NCBI GenBank assembly: GCA_037045435.1
Contig: JBAOID010000020.1
Coordinates: forward strand, 1-64,000
Direction: 5' to 3'
From: CBDUEF01 sp018063485
GTDB taxonomy: Bacteria; Pseudomonadota; Alphaproteobacteria; Rhodobacterales; Rhodobacteraceae
Length of the DNA stretch: 64,000 nucleotides
Numbering within the stretch: position 1 is the first letter of the stretch; each line of letters begins with the position of its first letter. Shown one piece after another: positions 29,407 through 38,034 of the stretch. The notes below the pieces were generated by a model. The model saw only the letters and a list, made by a program, of their open reading frames with translations, made no database searches and had not been told where the DNA came from. A program made the position numbers and the translations under genes.

Positions 29407-29700
29407 ATGGACAAGACCGAAGCAGACCCAAAGGGCCTTGTGCGTGAAAGCTACGCTATCGAAGGCATCACCATCGAAGAGTGCCGCTCGATCTTTATCG
29501 ACTGGGTTCTCAGCCTTGGCCCGCAATCAGATACCAACGAGGCCCTGCGCGCCCTGCTGGTCCATTACGGTGAGGTCAATCCACCCAGCCACCCGATGAC
29601 CGGTGTTCTCACCGCAGCCCTTGTTCCGTCACAAACCCCCAAACGCCGCGGCGGCCGCGCCGCGCGCTTTGCGCCTGATCCGTCAAGCCCCAACTCCTGA
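29407..29700 (+). CDS. Conserved small protein downstream of glnE, function unknown
   Basis: A 97-residue soluble protein starting MDKTEADPKGLVRESYAIEG at 29407 after GGGAAG; an upstream ATG at 29389 is possible. It has a helical core (ECRSIFIDWVLSL) and a basic, Pro-rich tail (KRRGGRAARF). It begins 18 bp after the glnE stop on the same strand, so it is probably cotranscribed. I recognise no domain; from context it could be an accessory of nitrogen control, which is speculation. Confidence 0.7.
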   Translation: MDKTEADPKGLVRESYAIEGITIEECRSIFIDWVLSLGPQSDTNEALRALLVHYGEVNPPSHPMTGVLTAALVPSQTPKRRGGRAARFAPDPSSPNS

Positions 29701-29723
29701 CCAGCGATGCAAAGGCCAAAGGC

Positions 29724-30363
29724 CTAACGCAGCGCCGCAGCCTGTGCCGCCAACGCGGTGATTGCCGCCCAATTACCCCGCGCCATCGCTTCTTTTGGTG
29801 CAACCCACGACCCGCCGACGCAGAGGACATTCGGCAAGGACAGATAATCGCGCGCATTTTTCAGCCCGATGCCGCCCGGTTGGGCAAAAGGAAACTTGCG
29901 GAATTGGCCCGCCAATGGATTTCAGATACGCCGCCCCGCCTGCCTGTTCAGCCGGAAAGAACTTCTGCACCGTATAACCCTGTTCGAGCAACCACATGAT
30001 TTCGCTTGCCGTTGCGGCCCCCGGCAACAGGGGCAGATCATGGTCTGCACAGGCGTCCAAGAGCCGCGCCGTTGCCCCTGGTGAGACGCCAAAACTTGCC
30101 CCCGCCGCCTTTGCAGCCTTGACGTCCGCTGGCGTCAGCAAGGTGCCCGCGCCGACTACACCGCCCGGCACCTCGGTCATGATCCGGATCGCCTCCAGCG
30201 CCGCCGAGGTGCGTAGCGTCACCTCCAGCGCGGGCAGGCCACCGGCCACCAAGGCCTGTGCAAGCGGCCCGGCATGGGCCAGATCCTCGATCACCAGAAC
30301 CGGCACCACCGGGGCAAGGTTGCAAATCTGGGCAACTTCAAGTGATTGCTTGGCAGGAGTCAT
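29724..30363 (-). CDS. eda: KDPG/KHG aldolase Eda (one apparent frameshift)
   Basis: Class I aldolase splitting 2-keto-3-deoxy-6-phosphogluconate into pyruvate and glyceraldehyde-3-phosphate, the last Entner-Doudoroff step. Signatures are LEVTLRTSAALEAIR with the catalytic Glu, GAGTLLTPADV, and the Schiff-base lysine in YTVQKFFPAEQAGG. The frame breaks in the CCC run at 29875-29877; removing one base restores SFCPTGGIGLKNARDYL and a C-terminus ending at 29724. It follows edd by 57 bp with an AAAGGA ribosome site. Length about 212 residues, normal. Confidence 0.92.
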
Positions 30364-30420
30364 CTGATGTCCTTTTGTCTTGTTGGGGTGATGGGCGTGT
30401 TTGATCGTAGGGCAAGTTGA

Positions 30421-32228
30421 TCAGATCACCACAGCCGCACCAGACTCTGGAGGTGCCGACAGTGCGGCGGAAGGCCTCGAACAACTCGCGGCCATTGCCA
30501 AAGCCATTGGCCGACAGATCAACCGCCACCGGGGGGCGGCTGTCGAAATCGGCGGCCAGCACCGACAGCGTGCCTGCCACCGCATCCAGACGCACCAGAT
30601 CGCCGTCGCGCAGCCGCGCCAAAGGCCCACCCATCGCGGCCTCAGGCGCGATATGGATCGCCGCTGGCACCTTACCCGAGGCCCCCGACATCCGCCCATC
30701 GGTGACCAGAGCCACCTTCAGCCCGCGTTCTTGCAATACAGAAAGCGTTGGCGTCAGCGAATGCAACTCGGGCATCCCATTGGCCTTTGGCCCTTGAAAT
30801 CGCACCACGACAATGGTGTCGCTCACGAACTCGCCCGCCTTGAAAGCCGCTTTCACCGCATCCTGGCTGTGGAAAATCCGCGCCGGAGCTTCGATGATAT
30901 GGCGCTCGGGGGCGACGGCGGAAATCTTGATCACGCCGCGCCCAAGATTGCCGGTCAACTGTTTCAACCCACCGCTGGCCGCAAAGGGCGCATTCGCCGG
31001 GCGCAAGATCCTGTCGTTCAGTGTCACCTCGGGGCCCCTGTACCAAGCCAGCCGCCCGTCGGTCAGCTTGGGTTCCTGGCGGTAATGGGAGAGCCCATCG
31101 CCGGCCACCGTGCGCGCATCGGGATGCAAGAGCCCGGCATCCAGCAATTGACCGATCATATAGGGCAGCCCGCCCGCCGCATGGAAATGATTCACATCGG
31201 CCAGACCATTGGGATAAACCTTGGCCATCAGCGGCACCACCGCCGACAGATCGGCGAAATCTTGCAAGATCCAGCAATATACCCGAGGCCCGCGCCATCG
31301 CTGGCAGATGCAGCACCAGATTGGTCGAGCCTCCGGTGGCCATCAGCCCGACAATGCCGTTGACATAAGCGCGCTCGTCCAAAATCTCCCCGGCAGGGCG
31401 GTAATCAATGCCCAGTGCCGTGATCGCCGCCGCCCGTTTCACCGCCGCCTCGGTCAAAGCCTCACGCAAAGGCGTGCCGGGGGTGATGAAACTTGCACCC
31501 GGAAGATGCAGGCCCATGAACTCCATCAGCATCTGGTTGGTGTTGGCGGTGCCGTAAAAGGTGCAGGTGCCGATCCCGTGGTATGAGGCCATCTCGGCCG
31601 CCATCAAGGCCTCGCGCCCCACTTCGCCATTGGCAAAAGCATTGCGCACCTTTGATTTTTCGTCATTTGGCAGGCCCGACGTCATCGGTCCGGCAGGCAC
31701 GAATACCGCAGGCAGATGCCCAAACGCTGCTGCCGCCATCACCATCCCTGGCACGATCTTGTCGCACACCCCAAGGAAAAGCGCCGCGTCAAAGGTATTG
31801 TGCGACAGCGCAATGCCCGCCGCCATCGCGATCACATCGCGTGAAAACAGCGACAACTCCATCCCGGAATGGCCTTGGGTCACCCCGTCGCACATCGCAG
31901 GAACCCCGCCCGCCACTTGCGCCGTGGCCCCGGCCGCGCGCGCGGCCCGGCGGATCAGTCTGGGGTAATCCTCATAGGGCTGATGAGCCGAAAGCATATC
32001 GTTATAGGCGGTGACAATGCCGATATTGGGTGCGCGCGCAGCGGCCAAGGTGGCCTTGTCCTCGATCATGGCGGCATAGGCATGGGCCTGATTGCCGCAA
32101 GACAGATGCGAACGCGCCGGGCCCTCACGCCCAGCCGCCGCTATCCGCGTCAGGTACGCGCCGCGCGTGGCCTCAGAGCGCTCGCGAAGGCGGTTGGTCA
32201 CAGCGGCAAGGGTGGGATGCAGGTTCAT
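30421..32228 (-). CDS. edd: Phosphogluconate dehydratase Edd (two apparent frameshifts)
   Basis: Iron-sulfur dehydratase converting 6-phosphogluconate to KDPG. The IlvD/Edd signatures are present: CGNQAHAYA, CDGVTQGHSGMELSLFSRD, CDKIVPGMVMAA, and near the C-terminus DGRMSGASGKVPAAIH. The start ATG 32228 (MNLHPTLAAV) has a modest ribosome site. One extra base at 31266-31267 (restoring LLDLQDFADLSAVV) and one at 30449-30450 (restoring the tail ESGAAVVI and stop at 30421) are needed. The repaired size of about 602 residues is normal. A LacI-type operator lies upstream. Confidence 0.92.
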
Positions 32229-32271
32229 TTTCAGGCCTATTCTTTGGTATGGGTCGCCTATAGCAAGTCGC

Positions 32272-32283
32272 GTTAGCGCTAAC
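32272..32283. promoter_or_regulatory. LacI/GntR-type operator palindrome upstream of edd
   Basis: GTTAGCGCTAAC is a perfect 12-bp palindrome 43 bp before the edd start. The core AGCGCT with flanking TAAC arms is typical of LacI-family operators of sugar-acid regulators. No such regulator gene is in this window. Confidence 0.65.
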
Positions 32284-32441
32284 AAGAGCGCAAACCCAGT
32301 GAGATTTTCTCGATTGTGGCACAGCTTGCCCCAAAAGCCGCAACACTAGCCGCAAAATGCACCGGATTAACCGTAGTGCGGTCACATTCATCCTTCATTC
32401 ATCCTGTCAGCCCTGGGGGGCAAATGCCCGGAGGATCTGAA

Positions 32442-33137
32442 ATGACCATTGCTAAATCCCTTGCCGTCCTATCCCTGGCCCTGGGCCTTGCGGGCTGTGT
32501 CGCGCCCGATACCGCCAGCCGGGGCAACACGCCCATCCAGGCCCTGACGGTGCCGCAATCTGATGTCACCCAGATGCGCGGCCCGCTGGTCTTGCAATCG
32601 CAATACATCATTGATTCTGTGAACATCGACGTTCCGCGCAACCTGCGGGTGTCCGAGGCCAATGTCTTTCACCCCAATGCCGATATCGTCTGGCGCGGTG
32701 AGCCTATAGGCGACCGCTACGCCCAGATTGGCGCGATCTTCAATGAGGCTTTCGCCTCGGCCACTGCCAAGATGCACAGCGGACGGCATGTCGCGGTCGA
32801 TATCAGGGTCAGCTATTTTCACTGCCTGACCGAGAAAGCCCGTTACACCTTTGGCGGCGTTCACTCGATGCACTTCATCTTGACGGTGCGCGATGCGGCG
32901 ACAGGCGCGGTCATCGACGGGCCGCGCAAGGTGTCGGCCGATGTCAAAGCCGCAGGCGGTGCCAAGGCGATTGCCGAGGAAGAGGCCGGGGTGACCCAGC
33001 GCGTTGTGGTGTTGCGCCGCTTGGCCGAAGTGTTGCGCCGCGAATTGTCGACCCCGGCAGTGGTTGCCCCCAATGCCAATGTCGTCTCGCGCTTTCAAAC
33101 CGAGTTGCTGCTTCCACCGTCGGGCACCGGCCAATAA
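32442..33137 (+). CDS. Predicted lipoprotein, DUF6778-like
   Basis: A 231-residue exported lipoprotein: MTIAKSLAVLSLALGLAGC ends in a lipobox (LAGC). ATG 32442 follows GGAGG. The mature part has a mixed alpha/beta pattern with no enzymatic motif; it shows a conserved-looking centre (VDIRVSYFHCLTEKARYTFGG) and a helical C-terminal stretch. It resembles the DUF6778 family of Rhodobacterales lipoproteins, an attribution from pattern only. It sits 46 bp before the RNA methyltransferase gene and may be cotranscribed. Confidence 0.75.
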   Translation: MTIAKSLAVLSLALGLAGCVAPDTASRGNTPIQALTVPQSDVTQMRGPLVLQSQYIIDSVNIDVPRNLRVSEANVFHPNADIVWRGEPIGDRYAQIGAIFNEAFASATAKMHSGRHVAVDIRVSYFHCLTEKARYTFGGVHSMHFILTVRDAATGAVIDGPRKVSADVKAAGGAKAIAEEEAGVTQRVVVLRRLAEVLRRELSTPAVVAPNANVVSRFQTELLLPPSGTGQ

Positions 33138-33183
33138 TCAGGCCCTTTCCAGACACAGAACAAAGCATTAAGGGGTGGTCATC

Positions 33184-34416
33184 ATGACCTCCCCCATTTC
33201 CACACCCCCCGCTGATGCCCCGGCCCATGGCCATCCCGTTGTACGCCTCAAGCCCAAGGCTGAGGCCCGTGCCATTCGCCACGGATTCCCGTGGGTTTAT
33301 GCCGATGAGTTGGTCACCGACCGGCGCACCCAAAGCCTTGCCCCCGGCGCGCTGGCGGTGCTGGAAGATGGCGAACGCCGCCCCTTGGGCCTTGTCACCG
33401 TCAACAACAATTCCAAGATCATCGCCCGGATGCTGGACCGCGATCCGATGGCCCAGATTGACCAAAGCTGGTTTGCCGCGAAAATCGCGCGGGCTTTGTC
33501 GCTGCGCGAGCGGCTTTATGATGAACCTTTCTACCGATTGATCCATGCCGAGGCCGATGGCCTGCCGGGCGTGGTGATCGACCGCTTTGGCGATACCGCC
33601 GTGGTGCAGCCCAATGCCGCTTGGGCCGAAACCCACCTTGAGGCGCTGGTCGCGGCGCTGGTTGCGGTGGCGGGCGTTGCCAATGTGGTGAAAAACGCCA
33701 CCGGTCGTGCGCGCGGGCTTGAAGGCCTGGGCGAGGAAACTGCCGTGCTGATGGGGCAGGTCAGCGCCCCGATTGCAGTCACGATGAACGGCGCCACCTA
33801 TCTTGCCGATCTGATGGGCGGCCAGAAGACCGGCCTTTTCTTTGATCAGCGCCCCAACCATGCCTTGGCCGCAAGGTTGGGGAAGGGCGGTTCGGTGCTG
33901 GATGTGTTTTCCCATGTCGGCGGCTTTGCCCTTGCAGCCCTTGGTGCTGGGGCCACCTCGGCGCTGGCGGTTGATGGCTCGGCCCCGGCTTTGGCTTTGG
34001 CCGAACAGGGGGCCGCGCTTTCGGGCCATGCCGACCGCTTCACCACCCGCCAAGGTGATGCCTTTGCCGCCCTCGAATCGCTGGCTGCCGAGGGCCGTAG
34101 CTTTGATCTGGTGATCTGCGATCCGCCGGCCTTCGCCCCGGCCAAACCGGCGCTGGAGGCAGGCCTGCGCGCCTATGAACGGGTGGCGAAACTTGCCGCC
34201 CCCTTGGTGGCCCCCGGCGGCTATCTGGTGCTGTGCTCGTGCAGCCATGCCGCCGATCTGGCCGCTTTCCGCAATGCGTCTGCGCGCGGGATCGGGCGTG
34301 GCGGGCGGCGTGGGCAATTGTTGCACACCGGCTTTGCCGGGGCAGATCACCCGATGCTGCCGCAACTGGCCGAAAGTGCCTATCTCAAGGCGTTGTTCTT
34401 CCGTCTCGATGGCTGA
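33184..34416 (+). CDS. RlmI-like class I rRNA methyltransferase (RSP_2647 family)
   Basis: SAM-dependent RNA cytosine-5 methyltransferase of the RlmI (YccW) type. An N-terminal PUA domain (VVRLKPKAEARAIRHGFPWV) precedes a middle domain and a Rossmann catalytic domain: SAM motif VLDVFSHVGGFALAALGAGA, then FDLVICDPPAFAPAK with the catalytic DPPAF. A Cys in CSCSHAADL matches the C-terminal motif. ATG 33184 follows AGGGG. The target base in this lineage is unknown. The stop lies within the first codons of the PIN gene. Confidence 0.88.
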   Translation: MTSPISTPPADAPAHGHPVVRLKPKAEARAIRHGFPWVYADELVTDRRTQSLAPGALAVLEDGERRPLGLVTVNNNSKIIARMLDRDPMAQIDQSWFAAKIARALSLRERLYDEPFYRLIHAEADGLPGVVIDRFGDTAVVQPNAAWAETHLEALVAALVAVAGVANVVKNATGRARGLEGLGEETAVLMGQVSAPIAVTMNGATYLADLMGGQKTGLFFDQRPNHALAARLGKGGSVLDVFSHVGGFALAALGAGATSALAVDGSAPALALAEQGAALSGHADRFTTRQGDAFAALESLAAEGRSFDLVICDPPAFAPAKPALEAGLRAYERVAKLAAPLVAPGGYLVLCSCSHAADLAAFRNASARGIGRGGRRGQLLHTGFAGADHPMLPQLAESAYLKALFFRLDG

Positions 34417-34966
34417 TCCGCCCAAAGCAGTGCTGGATGCCTGTGTGCTATTCCCCACTGTGCTGCGCGAAATCCTGTTCGCGGTGGCCAAGCGCGGTCT
34501 TTTCACCCCGCTCTGGTCCGACCGCATCCTTGAAGAATGGACACGTGCCACCGCCAAACTCGGGCCTTTGGCGCAACTTCAGGCCCAGGGCGAGTCGACG
34601 CTGGCCCGAACGGCCTTTCCATCTGCCCTCATCCGCGCGCGCCCCGATATCGAGGCGCGTCTGCTTTTGCCAGATCCCGATGACCGCCACGTCTTGGCCA
34701 CCGCCATTGCGGGCCATGCCGATGCAATCATCACCTTCAATGCCCAGGACTTCCCCGGCCATGTGCTTGCCGAAGAAGGCATCACCCGCCGCGATCCTGA
34801 TGGTTTCTTGTGGGAAATGCATTCAACCCGTCCGCAGGCCGTGGCCGATGCGGTCGCGGCTGTGCATCACACCGCAGAAATCATGGCAGGTCAGGCTATC
34901 GTACTGAAATCGCTGTTGAAACGCGCAAGGCTCAACCGTCTGGCAAAGGCGCTGGCCCAGGGTTAA
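34409..34966 (+). CDS. PIN-domain ribonuclease-like protein (RSP_2648 family)
   Basis: A 185-residue PIN domain protein. Acidic catalytic positions are visible: the first Asp in VLDACVLFP, Glu in RILEEW, Asp in LLLPDPDDRHVLATA and Asp in ITFNAQDFPG, the usual four-acid arrangement for metal-dependent RNA cleavage. A C-terminal helical extension of about 45 residues follows the PIN fold. Its ATG overlaps the end of the methyltransferase gene by 8 bp, so production is coupled. No VapB-type antitoxin gene is adjacent, unlike a standard VapBC toxin. Confidence 0.85.
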   Translation: MADPPKAVLDACVLFPTVLREILFAVAKRGLFTPLWSDRILEEWTRATAKLGPLAQLQAQGESTLARTAFPSALIRARPDIEARLLLPDPDDRHVLATAIAGHADAIITFNAQDFPGHVLAEEGITRRDPDGFLWEMHSTRPQAVADAVAAVHHTAEIMAGQAIVLKSLLKRARLNRLAKALAQG

Positions 34967-35661
34967 GCGCCGCTGACGCCACTTTGCCAACGCGCCGTAT
35001 TCGCCCTGATCGCCGCAATCCGCGCTTCGGTCCTGGGATGGCTTAGCAACCAGGCCGGAGCCGTGGCACCATTTTGCCCGGTCAGATGCCCCAGTTTTTC
35101 AAACAGCGTGATCTGTGGCCCGGTGCCGATCCCGGCCTTGATCAACAGCGCCGAGGCATAGGCATCGGCCTCGAACTCATCGCGCTGCGACAGCCGCGCC
35201 ATCAGCGCCGCACTGATGGTGCGGATCAACAGCGGCCCAAGTCCCGGCAAAAACCGGTTCACCAGTGCCGAAAGTGTCAGCACCACCGCGTTTTGCCCGG
35301 TGAAATCAATCATCCGTCGCCGCATATGTCCCAGCGCCACATGGCCCAATTCATGCGCAATCACCGAGGCCAATTCCTCTGCCGTCACCTCGCCCCGCAC
35401 CCGCGCATTCAAAAACCCGCGTGTGAGGTAAATCTGCCCATCCGCGGCAGCCAGCCCGTTCACCACCGGCACCTCAAATACATTCACCTTGATTTGGGGC
35501 ACATCAAGACCGTCGGCCAGCCGATCCGCCAACCGCAAAATCGCAGGATCGGTCAGCGGCTTGGATTGCTGCGCCAGCATGGCTCTGGTGCGCCACATCG
35601 AGAACACCAGCGACAGCGCAGTGTAGCCAATCAGCAAGATCAGGGGCAAAAGTTTCAGCAT
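34963..35661 (-). CDS. M48-family zinc metalloprotease, HtpX-like
   Basis: Membrane-anchored metalloprotease of 232 residues: an N-terminal hydrophobic helix (LLPLILLIGYTALSLVF), zinc motif HELGH at about residue 110, a membrane-associated hydrophobic stretch, and the third-ligand Glu in DEFEADAYA. GLAAADGQIYLTRG is typical of M48. It lacks the second N-terminal helix of classic HtpX and could face either side of the membrane. It closes the leftward membrane-protein cluster and converges on the PIN gene (4-bp overlap). Confidence 0.87.
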   Translation of the reverse strand: MLKLLPLILLIGYTALSLVFSMWRTRAMLAQQSKPLTDPAILRLADRLADGLDVPQIKVNVFEVPVVNGLAAADGQIYLTRGFLNARVRGEVTAEELASVIAHELGHVALGHMRRRMIDFTGQNAVVLTLSALVNRFLPGLGPLLIRTISAALMARLSQRDEFEADAYASALLIKAGIGTGPQITLFEKLGHLTGQNGATAPAWLLSHPRTEARIAAIRANTARWQSGVSGA

Positions 35662-35699
35662 CACAGGGATATGGGGGCAAAACCGTACAACGGCAACAC

Positions 35700-36296
35700 T
35701 TAGCTGACTTGCGCCCGCATCACGCCGTGCAGCCACAGGCCCAGGGCCAGCACCGCAGCCCCGCCCGCCACCATCCCCAGAACCGATCCCAACAATTCAT
35801 TGGCCGCCGTGATATTGCCGGCAAAGGCATAGCCCGCGCCCACATAAAGGCCCGCCCAAACCGCCTCACCTGCCACGCCTGCCAGCGTAAAGCGGCGCCA
35901 GCCATAGCCGCTTGATCCGGTGATCAGGTTCACCCAAGGCCCCAAAGGGCTGAACAGCCAGCGCGACAAGAATACCGCCGCCGCGCCCCGGCGCGCCAGA
36001 AAAGCCGCCGCCCGCGCCAGCAACCGATCCCGCGCCGGATCGCGGCCAAGGCGTGCCAAAAGCGGTGCTCCCAGTCTGCGCCCGGCCCAAAACCCCAGTT
36101 GATCGCCCGCAATGCCACCTGCCGCCGCCGCCGCAAGGGTGGAAACCAGTCCCAAATCCCCCGCCGCGACAAATCCCCCCGCTGTCAGCATCAGGATCGA
36201 GGCCGGAAAGGGCAGGGCGAGGCAGGACAAAAACGTCGAGACCGCCAGCGCCCAAAGCCCGTATTGCGGCACCAGTTCCAGCAGCCAATCGGTCAT
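35700..36296 (-). CDS. DedA-family membrane protein
   Basis: A 198-residue SNARE-associated/DedA membrane protein, a family including undecaprenyl-phosphate flippases. It has about five hydrophobic segments and the family's Arg motifs: LARRGAAAVFLSRWLFSPLGPWVNLITG, where R and P positions are typical. A conserved acidic residue is in GGIAGDQLGFWAGRRLG. Its ATG overlaps the upstream 114-residue membrane gene (ATGA). Confidence 0.87.
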   Translation of the reverse strand: MTDWLLELVPQYGLWALAVSTFLSCLALPFPASILMLTAGGFVAAGDLGLVSTLAAAAAGGIAGDQLGFWAGRRLGAPLLARLGRDPARDRLLARAAAFLARRGAAAVFLSRWLFSPLGPWVNLITGSSGYGWRRFTLAGVAGEAVWAGLYVGAGYAFAGNITAANELLGSVLGMVAGGAAVLALGLWLHGVMRAQVS

Positions 36297-36637
36297 TGCG
36301 CCACGCCCTTGGCGCGCAGGGCGGCGATTGCCGCCTCCACCTCGGCGATGATCGCCTCAACCGCAACCCCGCGCTTCTCTGCCAGTTCGGCCAGCGATTG
36401 CGGATGCCCTTTGATCAGCGGCAGGCCCGCCAGCTTGCCCAAGTCCTGCGCCTCCAGATGCCAGGACCGCGCGATATATCCCACCGTCATCCACAACTCT
36501 ACGGTCTGATTGTGATGCGCAGGGTTCGACCAATAGCTCGTGAAAAAGATCAGCCGCCCGGCGAAAAACAACGTCATCGCGCAGGCCAGCACAAAGGCCG
36601 TAACGAGGCCCGGCCGCTGCCGGATCAGTTTCATCAT
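36293..36637 (-). CDS. 114-residue single-pass membrane protein between VWA and DedA genes
   Basis: Begins with a positively charged MMKLIRQR followed by one membrane helix (PGLVTAFVLACAMTLFFAGRLIFF); the rest is a soluble helical domain ending with an AEVEAAIAALRAKG helix. It is coupled at both ends: the start overlaps the VWA stop (TGATG), and its stop overlaps the DedA start (ATGA). I recognise no family. Because of the overlaps it is probably an obligate member of this operon. Confidence 0.8.
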   Translation of the reverse strand: MMKLIRQRPGLVTAFVLACAMTLFFAGRLIFFTSYWSNPAHHNQTVELWMTVGYIARSWHLEAQDLGKLAGLPLIKGHPQSLAELAEKRGVAVEAIIAEVEAAIAALRAKGVAQ

Positions 36638-37818
36638 CACCGCAACTCCTTGATCCCGCGCCCGATCCCCTCCAGCGTCATCGGCACCATCCGCCCGCCG
36701 AAAATCTGCGCGATCAAGCCAACCGAACGCGTATATCCCCACTCGCCCTCGGGCAAGGGATTGATCCACAGATGATTGGGCCATTGCAGACAGGCCCGGT
36801 TCAACCAAACCTGGCCCGCCTCTGGGTTCCAATGCTCATTCGCGCCGCCCGGTTGCAAGATCTCATAGGGGCTCATCGCCGCGTCGCCCACAAAAATGCA
36901 CTTGTAATCAGACCCATAGCGCCGCAACACCTCGGCTGTGGAAATCTGCGCCGCCCAACGGCGCTGGTTTTCGCGCCAGACGCCTTCATAAAGGCAATTG
37001 TGGAAGTAGAAGGCCTCAAGATGTTTGAACTCGGCCCTTGCCGCTGAAAACAGCTCTTCCATTACCTTGATATGCGGGTCCATCGAGCCGCCAACGTCCA
37101 GAAACAACAACACCTTGACCGCATTGCGCCGCTCGGGGCGCATTTGCACATTCAGCCAGCCTTGTTCGGCAGTGGCACGAATGGTGCCTGCCATATCCAA
37201 CTCATCCGCCGCCCCATCCCGCGCCCAGGCCCGCAGCCGGCGCAGCGCCACCTTGATGTTGCGGGTGCCCAATTCCACCCGGTCATCCAGATCGCGAAAC
37301 GCCCGCTTGTCCCAGACCTTGACCGCGCGCCCATGCCGCCCCTGATCCTGCCCGATCCGCACACCTTCGGGGTTGTAACCATAGGCGCCAAAGGGCGAAG
37401 TGCCCGCCGTGCCCACCCATTTGTTGCCACCCTGATGGCGGCCCTTTTGCTCGGCCAACCGCTCGCGCAGCGCTTTCATCAATTCGTCAAACCCGCCCAG
37501 CGCCGCAATCGCCGCCCGCTCTTCGGCGCTCAGATGCTTTTCGGCCAGCTTTTCCAACCACTCGCGCGGCAGGTCCAGCGCCTCCAGTACATCGGCGGGG
37601 GCAAGCGCTTCAAGCCCGGCAAAGGATGCGGCAAAGGCACGGTCAAACCGGTCAAGGTGGCGCTCGTCCTTGACCATGACGCAACGCGCCAGATAATAGA
37701 ACGCCTCGGCGTCATAGGTCGCCAGACCCGCCGCCATGGCTTCGAGAAATCCCAGATATTCGCGCAAGGATACCGGCACGCCCTCGGCCCGCAAGGCCTG
37801 AAAGAAGGGCGCAAACAT
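36637..37818 (-). CDS. VWA-domain protein, CoxE-like
   Basis: A 393-residue protein: an N-terminal helical region (about 1-190) and a von Willebrand A domain starting at VKVLLFLDVGGSMD, whose DVGGS forms the metal-ion-dependent adhesion site. Such CoxE/YehP-type proteins act with MoxR AAA+ ATPases as chaperone pairs for assembling metalloenzymes or membrane complexes. A moxR gene lies upstream in the same orientation (40124-40963). The client is unknown. Confidence 0.88.
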   Translation of the reverse strand: MFAPFFQALRAEGVPVSLREYLGFLEAMAAGLATYDAEAFYYLARCVMVKDERHLDRFDRAFAASFAGLEALAPADVLEALDLPREWLEKLAEKHLSAEERAAIAALGGFDELMKALRERLAEQKGRHQGGNKWVGTAGTSPFGAYGYNPEGVRIGQDQGRHGRAVKVWDKRAFRDLDDRVELGTRNIKVALRRLRAWARDGAADELDMAGTIRATAEQGWLNVQMRPERRNAVKVLLFLDVGGSMDPHIKVMEELFSAARAEFKHLEAFYFHNCLYEGVWRENQRRWAAQISTAEVLRRYGSDYKCIFVGDAAMSPYEILQPGGANEHWNPEAGQVWLNRACLQWPNHLWINPLPEGEWGYTRSVGLIAQIFGGRMVPMTLEGIGRGIKELR

Positions 37819-37824
37819 CGGGGG

Positions 37825-38010
37825 CTAGCCCGCCAGAAAGCGGTGCAGGAAAATGGTGCCGAACAGGCCCGCCAGCGCACCGATGATGCCGTAAACGGCA
37901 GCCCATTGCAGCATGTCCAGCTTGCGCCCGCCCTGGCGGCGTGCATTGAACGCCCCCAAGACAACGCCGATCAGAAATCCGCCCAAAACGATCACAGGCC
38001 CCGCCCCCAT
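37825..38010 (-). CDS. 61-residue two-helix membrane protein
   Basis: Two hydrophobic helices (PVIVLGGFLIGVVLGAFNA and AAVYGIIGALAGLFGTIFL) joined by a basic loop RRQGGRKLD, giving a hairpin with both ends on the same side. It lies 6 bp upstream of the VWA gene on the same strand and 24 bp after the DUF2927 gene. No function is recognised. It is likely a small structural or adaptor subunit of the operon. Confidence 0.75.
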   Translation of the reverse strand: MGAGPVIVLGGFLIGVVLGAFNARRQGGRKLDMLQWAAVYGIIGALAGLFGTIFLHRFLAG

Positions 38011-38034
38011 ATTTGCCGGGGGCAGGCCAGCGGC

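Noticed and set aside
32944..34557. 537-codon open frame antisense to the methyltransferase and PIN genes
   Set aside because: Low-complexity Gly/Gln/His composition typical of shadow frames; the opposite strand has clear SAM and PIN motifs.
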